Assembly (NCBI GenBank): GCA_963739175.1
Contig: CAVTZH010000001.1
Coordinates: forward strand, 1,426,001 to 1,490,000
Source: VAZQ01 sp963739175
GTDB taxonomy: Bacteria > Pseudomonadota > Alphaproteobacteria > Rhizobiales > Xanthobacteraceae
DNA: 64,000 nucleotides
Reading direction: 5' to 3'
In this document: positions 8,535 to 17,426 of the stretch, piece after piece
Layout: every line of letters starts with the position of its first letter
How positions within the stretch are numbered: the stretch's first letter is position 1
Notes under the pieces: model-generated
The model's database searches: none
What the model saw: the letters and a program-made list of their open reading frames with translations, nothing else
Told to the model about the DNA's origin: nothing
Made by a program: the position numbers and the translations under genes

Positions 8535-8858
8535 ATGGCTGACTTCTCACTGCGAGACCTCGAAAAACGCGTCCAGGAACGTGCCCAGGCCGGCGCCGAC
8601 GTCTCCTATACGCGCAAGCTCATCGATCGCGGCGTCGCCCATTGCGCCAAGAAGCTCGGCGAGGAGGCGGTCGAGACCGTGATCGCCGCCGTCCATGAGG
8701 ACGACAAGCACCTGACCGGCGAGGCCGCCGACCTGCTCTACCATCTGCTCGTGGTGCTGCATGCGCGCGGCATCTCGCTGGCGCAGGTCGAGGCCGTGCT
8801 CGCCGAGCGCCAACGCCAATCCGGGCTCGAGGAAAAGGCCTCGCGTCCGCAAAGCTAG
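8535..8858 (+). CDS. hisE: phosphoribosyl-ATP pyrophosphatase HisE
   Basis: Hydrolyses phosphoribosyl-ATP to phosphoribosyl-AMP, second step of histidine synthesis. 107 residues, the stand-alone form not fused to HisI. The MazG-like metal-binding helix motif KKLGEEAVETVIAA and the following GEAADLLYHLLV are intact. Start at MADFSLRDLEKR; a longer frame begins at 8490 but the extra residues are not conserved in type. Separated from hisF by the accessory block at 4860-8449. Confidence 0.95.
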   Translation: MADFSLRDLEKRVQERAQAGADVSYTRKLIDRGVAHCAKKLGEEAVETVIAAVHEDDKHLTGEAADLLYHLLVVLHARGISLAQVEAVLAERQRQSGLEEKASRPQS

Positions 8859-8907
8859 GGCCATGATCCCGAAAAGTGGGAACCGGTTTTCGGAAAAGAT
8901 CATGGCC
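8859..8907. repeat. REP-like palindrome, family A copy 2
   Basis: GGCCATGATCCCGAAAAGTG to GGAAAAGATCATGGCC, starting one base after the hisE stop. Same orientation and near-identical core to the copy at 1822. As a strong hairpin between hisE and coaA it could stabilise or end the hisE message. Confidence 0.85.
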
Positions 8908-8921
8908 TAAAGAAACACTCG

Positions 8922-9878
8922 ATGGAACAGCGCACCCCCGAAGGAGTCCTCTCGCCCTACCACACGTTCTCGCGTGCGGAATGGGCGGAGAAGCGCGCCG
9001 ACCATCCGATGACCCTGACACCGGAAGAGGTGACGCGGCTGCGCTCGCTGCACGACCGGCTCGACATGAAAGAGGTCGAGGAGATCTATCTGCCGCTGTC
9101 GCGGTTGTTGTCGTTCTATGTTCAGGCGGCGCAGCGTCTGTTCAAAGCGCAGCAGGGCTTCCTCGGCACCGATGATGGCAAGATGCCGTACATCATCGGC
9201 GTCGCGGGCTCGGTGGCGGTGGGCAAGTCGACCACCGCGCGCGTGCTGCAGGCGCTGCTCAAGCGCTGGCCGAACGTGCCGAAGGTCGATCTCGTCACCA
9301 CCGACGGCTTCCTCTATCCGAACGCGATTCTGGAACGCGAAGGCCTGATGGAGCGCAAGGGCTTTCCCGAAAGCTACGACCTGCCGGCGCTGCTGCGCTT
9401 CCTCTCCGACATCAAGGCCGGCCGGCGTCCCGCGCGCGCGCCGATCTATTCGCATCTGGTCTATGACGTGGTGCCGAACCAGTGGATCGAGATCGATCGC
9501 CCCGACATCCTGGTGGTCGAAGGCCTCAACGTGCTGCAGACCGGCCGACTGCCGCGCGACGGCAAGGCGATCCCGTTCGTGTCGGATTTCTTCGACTTCT
9601 CGATCTATCTCGACGCCGACGAGGACGTGCTGCTGCGCTGGTACGTCGACCGCTTCCTGACGCTGCGCGGCACCGCCTTCAGCGATCCGAAATCATACTT
9701 CCACCGTTACTCGAAACTCTCGGATATCGAGGCGGTGACGACCGCAACCGCGATCTGGAACCGGATCAACCTCATCAATCTGCACGAGAACATCCAGCCG
9801 ACCCGCCATCGTGCCCATCTCATCCTCAAGAAGGGCGAGAGCCACCTGGTCGAGGAAGTGGCGCTGCGGAAATTGTGA
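8922..9878 (+). CDS. coaA: pantothenate kinase type I
   Basis: Phosphorylates pantothenate, the first committed step of coenzyme A synthesis. 318 residues, usual length. N-terminal YHTFSRAEWAEKR motif, P-loop GVAGSVAVGKSTTAR (about residues 95-109), and the VTTDGFLYPN and YDVVPNQW motifs match the bacterial CoaA family. The stop is one base from the convergent membrane-protein stop at 9880. hisE-coaA adjacency is typical of rhizobia. Confidence 0.96.
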   Translation: MEQRTPEGVLSPYHTFSRAEWAEKRADHPMTLTPEEVTRLRSLHDRLDMKEVEEIYLPLSRLLSFYVQAAQRLFKAQQGFLGTDDGKMPYIIGVAGSVAVGKSTTARVLQALLKRWPNVPKVDLVTTDGFLYPNAILEREGLMERKGFPESYDLPALLRFLSDIKAGRRPARAPIYSHLVYDVVPNQWIEIDRPDILVVEGLNVLQTGRLPRDGKAIPFVSDFFDFSIYLDADEDVLLRWYVDRFLTLRGTAFSDPKSYFHRYSKLSDIEAVTTATAIWNRINLINLHENIQPTRHRAHLILKKGESHLVEEVALRKL

Positions 9879-9879
9879 T

Positions 9880-10782
9880 CTAGGCAGGTCCCGCGCCCGC
9901 GCGCTCGGTCGCCGTCGCCGGCGGGTTGAGCGTGTGCAGCACGATGCCGACCGTCACCGCCCAGGCCACGATCCACAGCATCTGCAGCGGGAAGTCGATC
10001 ACGAAGCGGATCACGGCCGCGCGGAAAGTCCAGGTGGTCGAGCTCGTCAGCGATCCGATCAGCCAGTCCGTCAGCGGTGCGACCAGCAGATCGATGCCCC
10101 TCAGCACGACGCTCAGCAACAGGAAGATCAGCGCCACCCGCAGCCAGTTGCCGCGCAGGATCTCCCGAACGCGGGCGAAGCTGAAAGTGCCGGTCTGCAG
10201 GACCAGCCCGGCCAGCGGGAAGCACCAGGTGAAGACGACGATCATCAAGCCGACGCGCACCGCGGTGAGCAACCCCGCCCACAGCGTCAACGCGCGGTCC
10301 GACGGATCGGACGCGGAAGCGATGGCATAGAGGATCTCAAACTGGGCCGATCGGGTCGCGCCCTCGAGCAGGTAGACGACCGCCAGAATGGCTGCTGCGA
10401 TCAGCACCGTGCGGCCGAGCTCAAACCGGAGCCATCCAAGCTCACGGGCCCGCGTCTTGACGACGCCACGGCGCGCATCCTCCTCGAACATTTCGTTCAG
10501 GACAAAGGCCCATCCCATCGCCACCCACGGCGCCAGGAACAACGGCGTCAGCCAGGTCGGCGGGTCGAAATGCAGGGATTGCGTCCAGGCCGGGAGCAGG
10601 GGCGGCCACGAATAGACCAGCCAGTCCAGCACCACCCGGCTCACCGATGCGAGCGCGCAGGCGAACCAGGTGATGACAAACAACCGCCTGGCGTCCTTCC
10701 AGCAATATTGGAACGTCGCCGTGATGACCCGGAAGACGCGCAACAAACGAATCTTCCGCGGTTGCATTTCGGTCGTTGTCAT
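9880..10782 (-). CDS. multi-pass membrane protein, unknown function
   Basis: 300 residues with about six membrane segments (near 28-48, 65-90, 120-142, 165-195, 215-240, 265-290). A short charged N-terminus (TTTEMQPRKIRLLRVFRV) precedes the first. No catalytic or transporter motif is visible. Predicted inner-membrane protein, transcribed away from the sensor kinase gene's end and convergent with coaA. Confidence 0.7.
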   Translation of the reverse strand: MTTTEMQPRKIRLLRVFRVITATFQYCWKDARRLFVITWFACALASVSRVVLDWLVYSWPPLLPAWTQSLHFDPPTWLTPLFLAPWVAMGWAFVLNEMFEEDARRGVVKTRARELGWLRFELGRTVLIAAAILAVVYLLEGATRSAQFEILYAIASASDPSDRALTLWAGLLTAVRVGLMIVVFTWCFPLAGLVLQTGTFSFARVREILRGNWLRVALIFLLLSVVLRGIDLLVAPLTDWLIGSLTSSTTWTFRAAVIRFVIDFPLQMLWIVAWAVTVGIVLHTLNPPATATERAGAGPA

Positions 10783-10871
10783 TCCGCCACCAGTTCATGC
10801 AGTTGTGAACCGGCAGCGTACTATCAAGCCGACGCAAATGAAAATGCGGATTTGGGCGGTACGGTGAGTGC

Positions 10872-13002
10872 CTACGCCGCCATCGCCTTGGCCTCGGCGG
10901 CGGTCGCCAGCGCCGTCGCCAGCCGCTCGCGGTCGAGCGGCTTGGTCAGGAAGCCGTCCATGCCGGCGGCGATGCAGGCCTCGCGGTCTTCCTCGAACGC
11001 ATTGGCGGTGAGCGCGACGATCGGCGTGCGCGCTCCGCCCGCCTCCGCCTCGCGGATGCGTCGCGTCGCCTCGATCCCGTCCACGCCCGGCATATGCACG
11101 TCCATCAGCACGATCGCATAGGGCTCGCCGGCCGCGCGCGCCGACAGCCAGGCATCGACCGCGGCCTCGCCGTTGGTCGCGATGGTCGGACGATGGCCGA
11201 GCCGCGTGAGCAGTGAACGCGCCAGCAGCGCGTTGATCTCGTTGTCCTCCGCGACCAGGATCGCAAGGCCCTTCGCCGTGTCCGTGGGCGCGGTGTCGAT
11301 TGCAGCGTCCACGCTCTCGCCGGGCCGCTCGAACTCGCCGTCGCCGCCCGTCATCCGGGCCGCGAGCGACGCCACCCGTACCGGCTTGATCAGATAGCCG
11401 GTGAAGCCGGCCTCTTTCAGGGCGCCGCAGCTCGGTGCGCACCGCCGGCGTCACCAGCACGAAGCGCCGCGGCACCGCCGTCATCCGCGCCAGCGCGTCA
11501 CACGCGGCGCGGCCGTTGGCATGATCGACGAAGATCGCGCCCCAGGCGCGCTCGGGCAGCAACGCGGCGGCGACCTTCTCGTCGGGGGCGACGCACACCC
11601 GCGCGCCCCAATGGGTCAGCCGGCGGGCGAGCAGCGAGCTTTCGACCGCCGACGCCGCGACGATCATCACGTCCATTCCGGCAAGGTCGGGCGCAGCGAA
11701 CGGTGCATCGTCGCTGCCTGCCGCGCTCGCCAGCGGCAGCGAAACCCGAAAGGTTGCGCCGGAGCCGGGCATGCTCTCGACCGCGATGCGGCCGCCCATG
11801 CGCTCGACGATGCGCTGGGAAATCGAAAGGCCCAATCCGGTGCCACCGAACCTGCGGGCGATGCCGCCGTCGGCCTGCTCGAACTCCTTGAAGATGCGCT
11901 CGTGCTCGTCGGGCCCGATGCCGATGCCGGTGTCGCGCACCAGGACGTCGATCTCGCCCGGCCGGACACCGCGCTCGACGACGATGGCGACGCCACCGCG
12001 GTCGGTGAACTTCACCGCATTGCCGGCCAGATTGAGCAGCACCTGCCGCAGCCGCGCGGCGTCGCCGGTCACCCGGGAGGGCAATCCATCCTCCACATAG
12101 GAGGCGATCTCGAGCTCCTTGGCCTGCGCGCGGGGCGCGATCAGTTCGGCCGTCTCTTCGATCAGCGCGGTGAGGTCGAATGCGCGGGCGTCAAGGTCGA
12201 TGCGGCCGGCTTCGATCTTGGAGAAATCGAGGATCTCGTCGATCAGCGAGAGCAGCGCGTCGCCCGAGGTCTTCACCGCCTTGACGTAGGTCGTCTGCTC
12301 CGGCGTGAGCGTCGTGTCGCGCAAGAGGTCGGCCATCCCGAGGATGCCGTTGAGCGGGGTGCGCACCTCGTGCGAGACCATCGCCAGGAAGCGCGACTTC
12401 GCGCGGTTGGCGGTCTCCGCCTGGTCGCGCGCATCGGCGAGCGCGCGTTCGGCCTGCACGCGGTCGGTGACGTCGCGGCCGACGCTCTGCAGCTCGGCGC
12501 CGGGCTCGCCGCCCGAGCGCACCATTACTTCGCGCCAGGCGATCCAGCGCGCGCCGGGCTCGGCGGCGATCTTCTGGTCGTGGATGCGGGTGCCGTCGGC
12601 GGCGTGCGCGGTGGCGCCCTGCTCGAGCACCGGCAACGTGAAGGCGGTTCCGAGCAGCGCCTCGCGCTGCCGGTTGGCGAGCACGCAGAACGCGTCGTTG
12701 ACATAGGTGATGCGCCCGTCGGCGTCGCGGCGCGCGATCACGTCGCCTTGCGCGGCCAGAAAACTCTTGGCGCGCTCTTCCGATTCCTTGAGCTCCCAAT
12801 GGCGGTCGGCCAGCTCCTCGGCGCGCTGTTGCAGCGCGCGCAGCTCGCTCCTGAGCGCACGCATGCGCGCGTACAGCAAGCCGAGGGCGCCGCAGGCCGC
12901 GCCGAACAGCCCGGCCACACCGACCGCGAACGCGTGCGGATCGTAGTTCACCGCGGGATTGCGGATCGTGGCCAGGAAGCCGAATGCGGCACCGAACGAC
13001 AT
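10872..13002 (-). CDS. hybrid sensor histidine kinase, one frameshift
   Basis: Order: membrane segment (about residues 27-46), coiled coil, PAS domain (about 75-185), HisKA with phosphorylatable His in AMVSHEVRTPLNG, HATPase with NLAGNAVKFT, DTGIGIG and GTGLGLSIS boxes. A degenerate receiver-like region follows, then a true receiver with VAEDNEINALLA, phospho-acceptor Asp in IVLMDVHMPGVDG and Lys in GFLTKP. The frame breaks near 11418-11423; shifting by one base joins TELR to LKEAGFTGYLIKPVRVASL. Probably a sequence error. The input signal is unknown. Confidence 0.85.
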
Positions 13003-13422
13003 CGAGAGGATGACGGCGCCGCGAACGATGGCGGACAGAATCCGGCGGCCGTAAAATCCAGAGCCGTCGCACGGATTGATCCCGCATCACGCCACCCCGC
13101 CACGGGCTTTCGGCATGCGTCGCAGGCGCGCGCCGCCCGTGTTCTCTTTGTTTATGTGGGGATTTTGCGCCGGGACCGGTTGCGATTGCGTTCAACGCAC
13201 GGCGCGGTGCGCGGAAAGCCGTCGGACAGGGTTGACGGTGGGGTAACCCGATCGCTCAAATTTTAGCGGATGCGACGCGCGCCGCGCGGCGTCTGCCGGA
13301 CCAGCGCGGCAGGCGTCGAAGTGGCTGACGCGGGCGGAATGGACATAGAGCGCGCAAGGGATGATTAACGGTAATGCTTGGCTAAGCGCATAAGCCGGCG
13401 CCTTACGCCAGGCGGCCGGCGG
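13003..13422. other. intergenic region without a recognised gene
   Basis: About 420 bases between the sensor kinase start and the coiled-coil protein gene. The minus frame of the kinase continues upstream of 13002 without an ATG or GTG to a stop, so its true start could involve a further error. I see no repeat, RNA gene or conserved frame. It probably holds the kinase promoter. Confidence 0.5.
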
Positions 13423-13740
13423 TCACCTCAGCGTCAGGGAATAACGGCCGATCGCCTTGAGCACGACCACCACGCCGACGATGATGGCAACGGCGCCGCC
13501 CAACATCGACAACACCGCCTGATAGATCGTGGATGCGGTGGCGGTGTTGGCGAGCCGCGCTTCGATACCCGCGAATTTCACGTCCATCGAGGCGAATCGC
13601 CCGTCCATCGTTGTGAGACGAGAATCGATCGCAGTGAAGCGCTGATCCATATCGCCGCGGATCGCCGTGAACCGCTGATCCATGTCTCCGCGGAAGGCGA
13701 TCAATTCCGTGTGCAGCGCTTCAAACTCACTCAGGGTCAT
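13423..13740 (-). CDS. coiled-coil protein with C-terminal membrane anchor
   Basis: 105 residues. An imperfect 11-residue repeat (RGDMDQRFTAI twice, then DSRLTTMDGRF, DVKFAGIEARL) forms a coiled coil over about residues 15-65. One membrane segment (about 75-97, LSMLGGAVAIIVGVVVVLKAI) follows. It starts 20 bases after the comM stop on the same strand, so it lies in the same transcription unit. Function unknown; tail-anchored coiled-coil proteins of this kind are common in rhizobia. Confidence 0.75.
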   Translation of the reverse strand: MTLSEFEALHTELIAFRGDMDQRFTAIRGDMDQRFTAIDSRLTTMDGRFASMDVKFAGIEARLANTATASTIYQAVLSMLGGAVAIIVGVVVVLKAIGRYSLTLR

Positions 13741-13759
13741 GCGCCAGACATAATCCCTT

Positions 13760-15200
13760 TCACGCCGCTCGTCTCACCTCGTCGGCGAGCGCGCGATAGG
13801 ACAGCGCTTCGGCGAGATGCACGCGGCCGACTTTGTCGGCGCCGTCGAGATCGGCGAGCGTGCGGGCGACCCGCAGCACGCGATGATAGCCGCGCGCGGA
13901 GAGCCGCATGGCGTCGGCGGCGTCGCGCAGGAGCGCGAGCCCGCTGGCGTCGGGCTTGGCGATGTCTTCGAGCACCGGCCCGGCGGCCGTGGCGTTGGTG
14001 CGGATGTGCGGCAGGCCGATCGCCGCGTAGCGCTCGATCTGCATGGCACGGGCGCGCGCGACGCGCGCGGCGACTTCGCGGCTGCCTTCGGCCGGCGGCG
14101 GCAGGATGAGATCGGCGGCGGTGACGGCGGGCACCTCGATGTGCAGGTCGATGCGATCCATCAGCGGGCCCGACAGCCGCGCCTGATAGTCGGCGGCGCA
14201 ACGCACATTGGGGCCGCGCTTGCAGGTGAAGCCCGGCTCCGAGGCGCGGCCGCAGCGGCACGGGTTCATGGCGGCGACCAGCATGAAACGGGCCGGATAG
14301 GTGATGCGATGGTTGGCGCGTGCGATCGCGACCTCGCCGGTCTCCAAGGGCTGACGCAGCGAGTTCGAGCGCGCGCGGCTCGAACTCGGGAAACTCGTCG
14401 AGGAACAGCACGCCGTTGTGCGCGAGCGAGACTTCGCCCGGCCGCGCGCGCAAGCCCCCGCCGACCAGCGCCGGCATCGAGGCGGAATGATGCGGACTGC
14501 GGAACGGGCGCCGGTTGGTGAGCGCACCGCCTTCGATCACGCCGGCGACCGACGCGATCATCGACACTTCGAGCAATTCTGCGGGCGTGAGCGGCGGCAG
14601 GATCGTCGGCAGCCGCGCCGCCAGCATCGATTTGCCGGCGCCGGGCGGGCCGATCATCAACAGGTTATGCCCGCCGGCCGCGGCGACCTCGAGCGCGCGC
14701 TTGGCGCTCTCCTGGCCCTTGATGTCCTTGAGATCGAGCAAGCTGCCTTCGACCTCGCGCACCTTCGGCTGCGGGCGCGACAACACCTGCGTGCCGCGGA
14801 AATGATTGGCGAGCTGGATCAGCGACGCCGGCGCGATGATCTCCATCTCCGGGCTCGCCCAGGCCGCCTCCGCGCCGCAGGCGGCGGGACAGATCAGGCC
14901 GTCGCCGCGCGCATTGGCGCCGATCGCCGCCGGCAGCACGCCGGCCACCGCCGTGAGCGAGCCGTCGAGCCCGAGCTCGCCGAGCACGGTGAAGCCCGCG
15001 AGCGCATCCGCCGGCAGCGCGCCGATCGCCGCCATCAGGCCGAGCGCGATCGGCAGGTCGTAGTGGCTGCCTTCCTTCGGCAGGTCGGCGGGCGCGAGAT
15101 TGACGGTGATGCGGCGCGCCGGCAGCGCCAGGCCGGATGCGACCAGGGCGGAGCGCACCCGCTCGCGCGCTTCCGACACCGCCTTGTCAGGCAGGCCGAC
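13760..15200 (-). pseudogene. comM: comM 3' fragment (Mg-chelatase-like AAA+ ATPase), separated by insertion
   Basis: ComM (YifB) is a hexameric AAA+ helicase that promotes branch migration during natural transformation. This piece begins at GLPDKAVSEARERVR and carries the Lon-like N-terminal region, P-loop IGPPGAGKSMLA, Walker B GVLFLDEFPEF, the CRCG...C zinc-like segment and the C-terminal helical domain. The first 34 codons are at 17445-17546, across a 2,247-base insertion. Independently, an extra base near 14364-14365 shifts the frame (RALDSLRQPLETGE is restored by removing it), probably a sequence error. The protein cannot be made as an intact ComM here. Confidence 0.93.
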
Positions 15201-15218
15201 ACGTTGGTTAGATTTTAT
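15198..15218 (+). repeat. element end (candidate att half-site, comM 3' side)
   Basis: Core GAC (15198-15200) followed by arm ACGTTGGTTAGATTTTAT (15201-15218). Its reverse complement, ATAAAATCTAACCAACGT, matches the outer part of the arm at 17427-17444 in 10 of 11 positions. Both arms are 18 bases from the core, so on the circularised element they would form a symmetric site. Confidence 0.65.
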
Positions 15219-15424
15219 ATTAACAACAATAACTGTTTGAAATTATTGAGATTTTTTGGTTGTCTCCAGGTGCCGGCGGGCACTACATTCCCCGCATCCC
15301 CAAGCACCGGGTCTGACCCCGGCCGCCGGGCTGTCCTGATTGGCCGAGCGCATCCGCGTCTCGGAACGAGGACTGCTGTTTGAAGCTCGGGATGGTCCCG
15401 GGCTGTGAATACGAACAAGAGGAA

Positions 15425-15445
15425 CCCGCCCAGTAATGGTGCGGG
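15425..15445 (+). promoter_or_regulatory. hairpin ten bases before the cargo operon start
   Basis: CCCGC-CCA-GTAA-TGG-T-GCGGG forms an eight-pair stem with one bulged T and a four-base loop. It sits just before the ATG at 15455, and no ribosome site is visible between it and that ATG. It may be a translational control structure, or it may mean the true start is the ATG at 15515. Confidence 0.4.
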
Positions 15446-15454
15446 CTATTCAGC

Positions 15455-16108
15455 ATGCGTGAAATTCAACAACCCGGTCAGTCCGACAGTCAGTTCGAGG
15501 CTGTCGCTCTGACCATGAAATACGCCGACGAAGACATCACTGTTCCAAATGGAACACGGTGCCAGCAGTTGGTGGCGGACTATAAGAGCCACGCCAAGAA
15601 GAACTGCGAAAGCGTTCTTGGCATGGCGAAGGCGGTAGCCACAGCCGTCAAGGAATTCAAGGACGACGAACAGACGTTCAAGGATTTCTGCAATGGCGTT
15701 GGACTTGACCCCGAAGGTTCAACCTTTCGGAAGTTCAAGGTGATTGGTGAGAACGCAACACGGTTCGCACCTCATCTTGATAAACTGCCGGCGAGTTGGA
15801 CGACGCTCTACGGCTTGGCGAACATCGAAACTTCTGACTTCGATAAGGTCGCCAAGCACAAGACTTTTGGACCTAAGATGACGGCCAAACAAATTCGGGC
15901 CATCACCAAAAAGTCCAAGGGCAAGAAGTTTGATACCTCGAAGGCGAAGTACAACTTCATCGTCAAGCTTCAGGGTGAGCCTGCAAAGCTCAAGGATCTT
16001 GTCGAACAGCTCCAGGCGGCCCTCAAGCCGCTTGGACTGGAAGGCGAGCCGTCTGAAAAGCTTCAGGGTGTTCTCGACGCCTACAAGCCGGAAGCGATGG
16101 CTGCCTAA
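15455..16108 (+). CDS. element-borne protein of unknown function, phage-like
   Basis: 217 residues, Lys-rich and soluble. The central part (KFKVIGENATRFAPHLDKLP then SWTTLYGLANI, about residues 90-125) followed by FGPKMTAKQIRAITKKSKGKK resembles small phage and plasmid DNA-associated proteins with an LP-SWTTLY-LA pattern; this is a resemblance, not an identification. The C-terminal half (KYNFIVKLQGEPAKLKDLVEQLQ) looks like a small alpha/beta or helical module. Its stop overlaps the ATG of the ATPase gene (TAATG), so the two are coupled. Alternative start MKYADED at 15515. Codon use is less GC-rich than chromosomal neighbours. Confidence 0.75.
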   Translation: MREIQQPGQSDSQFEAVALTMKYADEDITVPNGTRCQQLVADYKSHAKKNCESVLGMAKAVATAVKEFKDDEQTFKDFCNGVGLDPEGSTFRKFKVIGENATRFAPHLDKLPASWTTLYGLANIETSDFDKVAKHKTFGPKMTAKQIRAITKKSKGKKFDTSKAKYNFIVKLQGEPAKLKDLVEQLQAALKPLGLEGEPSEKLQGVLDAYKPEAMAA

Positions 16109-16758
16109 TGGGCAAGATGGAAATGCCCCTCTCCGAGTTGCTGCGTCCGCGGCAACTCGGGGACCTCACCCTTCCGCTGCAGGAAATCAAGCGCCTACAG
16201 CGGATGGTAGAGACGGGCAACATCATGAGCATGATGTTCCACGGTCAGCCGGGTCTCGGGAAAACGTCAGCGGCTCGCATTTTAATCTCGGAGCTGCATG
16301 GCAAAGACAACTGCCTTGAAGTGAACGGTTCGGCCTTTGCGAACGTGGACTTTGTCCGTGACCGCATTATGCCTTTCGTCACGTCAGTGCGGATGTTTTC
16401 GGGTGCAAAAATCTGCTTCATCGATGAGGCCGATTTTATGCCTGGCAAGGCCCAAGCCGCACTGCGCCATCTAATCGAGAAGTCATACGGAAAGTGTCAG
16501 TTCCTGTTCACAGCCAACAACATTGGCAAATTGGACGGAGCGATTAGGTCTCGGCTACTGCTGGTGGACTTCGACATCAGCTTCGCCGACCAGGACGAAG
16601 TGCTGGAACGGTTGTGCCAGCACTACGAACGCCGACTACCGGACTTTGGCATCAAGTTCGATAGCCAAAGGCTTCGCGAGATTGTCGCCATCTACTTCCC
16701 CGATTTGAGGACGGTGGCGAACAGGCTCGAAGCCGAATTTCGGTTTGGAGGTGTGTGA
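16108..16758 (+). CDS. RFC / T4 gp44-like clamp-loader AAA+ ATPase, short form
   Basis: 216 residues. Walker A FHGQPGLGKTS (46-54), Walker B ICFIDEAD (102-109), sensor 1 FTANN (134-138) and an arginine-finger SR in GAIRSRLLLVDF (about 148-149) are in the order and spacing of clamp-loader ATPases. LLRPRQLGDLTLP at the N-terminus recalls the RFC-box start. The DnaX zinc cysteines are absent, so it is closer to RFC small subunit or phage gp44 than to bacterial DnaX. It lacks the C-terminal collar domain (usual length about 320). It may load a sliding clamp for a phage or plasmid replisome, or be a repurposed ATPase. Confidence 0.8.
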   Translation: MGKMEMPLSELLRPRQLGDLTLPLQEIKRLQRMVETGNIMSMMFHGQPGLGKTSAARILISELHGKDNCLEVNGSAFANVDFVRDRIMPFVTSVRMFSGAKICFIDEADFMPGKAQAALRHLIEKSYGKCQFLFTANNIGKLDGAIRSRLLLVDFDISFADQDEVLERLCQHYERRLPDFGIKFDSQRLREIVAIYFPDLRTVANRLEAEFRFGGV

Positions 16759-16844
16759 TGCCGCGATCCAATGATCATCTCAGCGTTGTAATGCAGCAAT
16801 TCTGGACGCTCGAAAAGCGAAGAAGGCTATCCAAGCCGGCGTGA
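16758..16844 (+). pseudogene. 28-codon remnant of a third operon gene
   Basis: The ATG overlaps the preceding stop (TGATG), as expected for a third coupled gene. The frame begins MPRSNDHLSVVMQQFWTLEKR and stops after 28 codons, running into the convergent recombinase end. It may be the beginning of a gene truncated by an internal deletion. In T4 the gp44 gene is followed by its small partner gp62, but the remnant is too short to identify. Confidence 0.35.
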
Positions 16845-17410
16845 TCTTTGAGATAGGACGTCGAACTTCCGAATTGGCGGCGTCCAACTTCCTTTGCCAG
16901 GCTTTCCTCACCCGCCCCGTTCTTAGTGCGACTTCCTTGTTGGCCTGGGTTTGACTGGTGCCGGCATCTATCATCTTCGGCAGGTCATGATCATCAGGCG
17001 TATAGATTTTTTCATCGGCGGTTGTGACGATGGTCACGCCGGCAGTCAGAATGGTGAGAAATTGGAATTGCGCGGTGATGAATTTCTCGCGGCTGATGCG
17101 ATCTAAAGATTTCCACCAGCAGCAAAGATCCTTCGGCGACTTTTCCGGCACGGATGGCTTCGAGGAATTTCCCGAATTTGCCGACGCTGACGTGCTTTCC
17201 GGAAAAAGCCGAATACCCAATGTCCTCGAACGGTGGGTCGATGCCGATGGCCCTTAGGTCGTCGTCGCTTGCCTGGATCAGGTTGTGTTCGTCGACATAT
17301 GCCCGAGCAAGGCTGACCTGGCGTTCACGCCCGTGGCCTGACCGCTGCTCTTCCGAGGATAGGCGGACATAGACGTGAGCAAGCGGGCGGGGGGCTTTCT
17401 GGCTTGGCAT
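16780..17410 (-). pseudogene. large-type serine recombinase, C-terminally truncated and frameshifted
   Basis: Resolvase-type catalytic motif YVRLSSEEQ (Tyr14, Arg16, nucleophile Ser18), then GKFGKFLEAIRAGKVAEGS, LLLVE and, after removing one A from the AAA run at 17110-17112, SLDRISREKF. That block is typical of large serine recombinases. The recombinase domain begins (KAWQRKLDAANSEVRRP, ITPAW) but the protein ends about 15 residues after the TPAW motif. Total is about 209 residues against 450-600 for intact integrases, so the DNA-binding C-terminus is missing. The gene starts 35 bases from the element end; another ATG at 17428 lies inside the arm. Confidence 0.8.
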
Positions 17411-17426
17411 AGCCCATTGATATAGC

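Noticed and set aside
10795..13266. Long open frames antisense to the sensor kinase and to many other genes, for example 11401-13266 and 9811-11121 on the plus strand
   Set aside because: They lie opposite or out of frame to genes with full domain motifs, have low-complexity Arg/Ala/Gly-rich composition typical of GC-rich shadow frames, and show no motif.
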